From positions 795,453 through 830,852 of the forward strand of contig NW_019091421.1 of assembly GCF_001949145.1 (NCBI RefSeq): a stretch of DNA of 35,400 nt. Reading direction: 5' to 3'. The translations under genes were made by a program, and so were the position numbers. Below are positions 33,831 through 35,400 of this stretch, piece by piece (within the stretch, counting starts at the first letter, position 1; each line of letters starts with the position of its first letter). The stretch is from Acanthaster planci. Its lineage: Eukaryota; Echinodermata; Asteroidea; Valvatida; Acanthasteridae. Under the pieces are notes generated by a model that saw only the letters and a program-made list of their open reading frames with translations, did not search any database and was not told the DNA's origin.

Positions 33831-35290
33831 CTGCAAAGACATTCAGAGGGAAACCAAAGATTGAAACAATAACAACTGTCTTTTCACTACCATTTTTTTA
33901 TTCTGTGTTGAATCTTATGTAGAACGACCAATTTTTTGTTCCGTGTTGAATCTGGTCCCGAATAATTTTGGTTCCTTCAAATCTTCAGGACCCAACACAC
34001 GTGTCAGGATTTTGCAGCATATGCTCCTGTTTTGTTTTGGGATCTAAGATCTTAGAGTTCATTCAAGTGATTCATTTTTGCCCATTCAAAAAGGATTCTG
34101 GCGAATAAGGCTTGATTGTAATAACAAACAAGCATAATTAAAACCATAAAATATGGTGTGCAACAAACTATGCATAATGAAAGTGGGAATTATATGTGAG
34201 AGCCCGTCCGGTCTGAACTACTGCAATTTTCGGAATATAAGCCACCCAGCGCATAAGCCACAGAGACATTTTTCAGCATGAGAATCAACACATAAGCCGC
34301 GGCTTATAGTTCGAAAATTACAGTGACTTAACGTTAGTTCACATACATGTATTTTGCGCCTAAGTTTACACCATTGGTAACAGTAACTTTTGATGTGTTA
34401 GATTATCTTCAAACTTTGTCTTTGGGTATATTTTAGACAAGAGTCAAATACAGACTTAGTACTCAACAGCTTCAGTTGACTCTCATTTCAAATAATGTTT
34501 ACATGAATCTAAACCCAAGCCTTGAATACACAGCCCATGGTCCCAGGTCAAAACTAAAAGGCACACATGTACATGTATATATGTATGGGCCAGTTACAGA
34601 TGTGACTAATAACAGGGTTACTCCAGTATAAAACAGAATCACTCCAGGATATGGCTTCCATGAATACAAATCCCACATCCTTGCCCAGTGACCTTGGCCT
34701 TTTCAAAAGCCGATGGCCCTCCCACAGTTGGTTAAGCATGCAAAAATAAAAAAGGGTAAAATAATATCAATGACAAGTACGTACACACATGTACACACAA
34801 CTGAGTGGAAAAACCAAATTGGATGAATCATGACTTTGAGCTATTACGTCCAAAAAACAAAAACAACCCCAAAGTGGCTGGTGATCATGATTAAGCATTT
34901 CTGATTGCTTCTTGTTGGCAAATACAAGAGCCAATTCTTCACAAAGCTCTAAATCTAGTGATTGTTTCCTGATGTGTGTACTTAAAAGGCAGGGGAGGAA
35001 AATTTTTATTTTGGTGAATTTTATTCAAGTCATCTTATATACCAATTTTGATCGCGTAAGTTCAACTACCATACTTCGGTTTTGCCCAGATGTTGACAAC
35101 AGAAGCCACCTTTTAAGGACAAAAGCTTGTGGAAAGTGGTTTTTGTTTCAGTATTGTATTCCAGTCCACCACAGGTCCCAATCCATCACCAGTCATTCTA
35201 TCTTAAGCCAATCCACACAAGCTAATCAAATGAGCTGTGACAAAAGCATTCTTTTGTCATTGTTCACCCTGTTACTGAAACATGTGAGGG
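33831..35290 (-). other. ADAP intron sequence without recognisable coding
   Basis: This stretch lies upstream of the first ADAP exon seen and should be intron. I searched the minus strand for the first-PH-domain and ArfGAP exons and found none. Apart from the MITE at 34220-34324 and an alternating ACATGTACATGTATATATG tract near 34563, I see nothing. Confidence 0.6.
34220..34324. mobile_element. Short MITE with ATAAGCC ends and a central-right palindrome
   Basis: This is a 105-bp element. The left end, ACTGCAATTTTCGGAATATA then AGCC, matches the reverse complement of the right end, ACTGTAATTTTCGAACTATA then AGCC, at 20 of 24 positions. A perfect 16-bp palindrome, ATAAGCCGCGGCTTAT, lies at 34292-34307. 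Elements with ATAAGCCGC-type ends are widespread in animal genomes. It is non-coding. Confidence 0.7.
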
Positions 35291-35400
35291 ACTTGTGACT
35301 GGACTTGTGACTGGACTTGTGACTGGACTTGTGACTGGACTTGTGACTGAACTTGTGACTGGACTTGTGACTGGACTTGTGACTGGACTTGTGACTGGAC
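35291..35400. repeat. 12-bp minisatellite, ACTTGTGACTGG, running off the window
   Basis: Nine full units plus two bases are present. All are identical except the fifth, which ends GA instead of GG. Because 12 is divisible by three, the array would stay in frame if translated, but I see no evidence that it is coded. The true length is unknown because the window ends inside the array. Confidence 0.95.

Noticed and set aside
1-35400. CRISPR arrays, bacterial operons, viral or toxin genes
   Set aside because: No evenly spaced repeats with unique spacers, no intronless gene clusters and no viral polymerase, capsid or envelope frames were seen. The window is ordinary animal nuclear DNA.

Overview
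This is eukaryotic nuclear DNA from an animal, with intron-rich genes, canonical GT-AG introns, and AT-rich introns and spacers full of small inverted-repeat transposons. The proteins and intron density fit a marine invertebrate deuterostome. Some of the repeats remind me of echinoderm genomes, but the species cannot be fixed from the sequence alone.

Layout, left to right. Positions 1-385 hold the CCDC40 promoter side and one unrecognised candidate minus-strand exon. 386-13242 (+) is a complete 18-exon CCDC40 gene (1179 aa by my splice model), the axonemal 96-nm ruler coiled coil. 13243-14433 is the convergent 3' region shared with the next gene and contains a TTAA-flanked MITE. 14434-22328 (-) is a complete 13-exon YARS2 gene (mitochondrial tyrosyl-tRNA synthetase, 479 aa). 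22329-22416 is an 88-bp gap between divergent start codons, a likely bidirectional promoter. 22417-25534 (+) is a complete 7-exon NAT9 gene (203 aa). 25535-30864 has no recognisable gene. 30865-33830 (-) holds the last four exons of an ADAP/centaurin-alpha ArfGAP gene, whose ArfGAP half must lie beyond the right edge. 33831-35400 is intron and ends in a 12-bp minisatellite that runs off the window.

I reconstructed the exons by eye. In all three complete genes every splice phase agrees across every junction, and the protein lengths are close to what I recall for the human orthologues (about 1142, 477 and 207 aa). The genes do not form one pathway. CCDC40 and NAT9 both concern microtubules, YARS2 charges mitochondrial tRNA-Tyr, and ADAP proteins bind phosphoinositides. 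From memory, three of the four (CCDC40, NAT9, ADAP2) lie on human chromosome 17, which suggests an old linkage group.

I did not find a clearly new biological system. The points most worth a second look are the compact YARS2/NAT9 promoter, the Arg-Pro-x-Ser hexapeptide exon of CCDC40, the MITE that supplies the first AATAAA after CCDC40, several foldback elements, two dispersed repeat families present in opposite orientations, and the unexplained candidate exon at the left edge.
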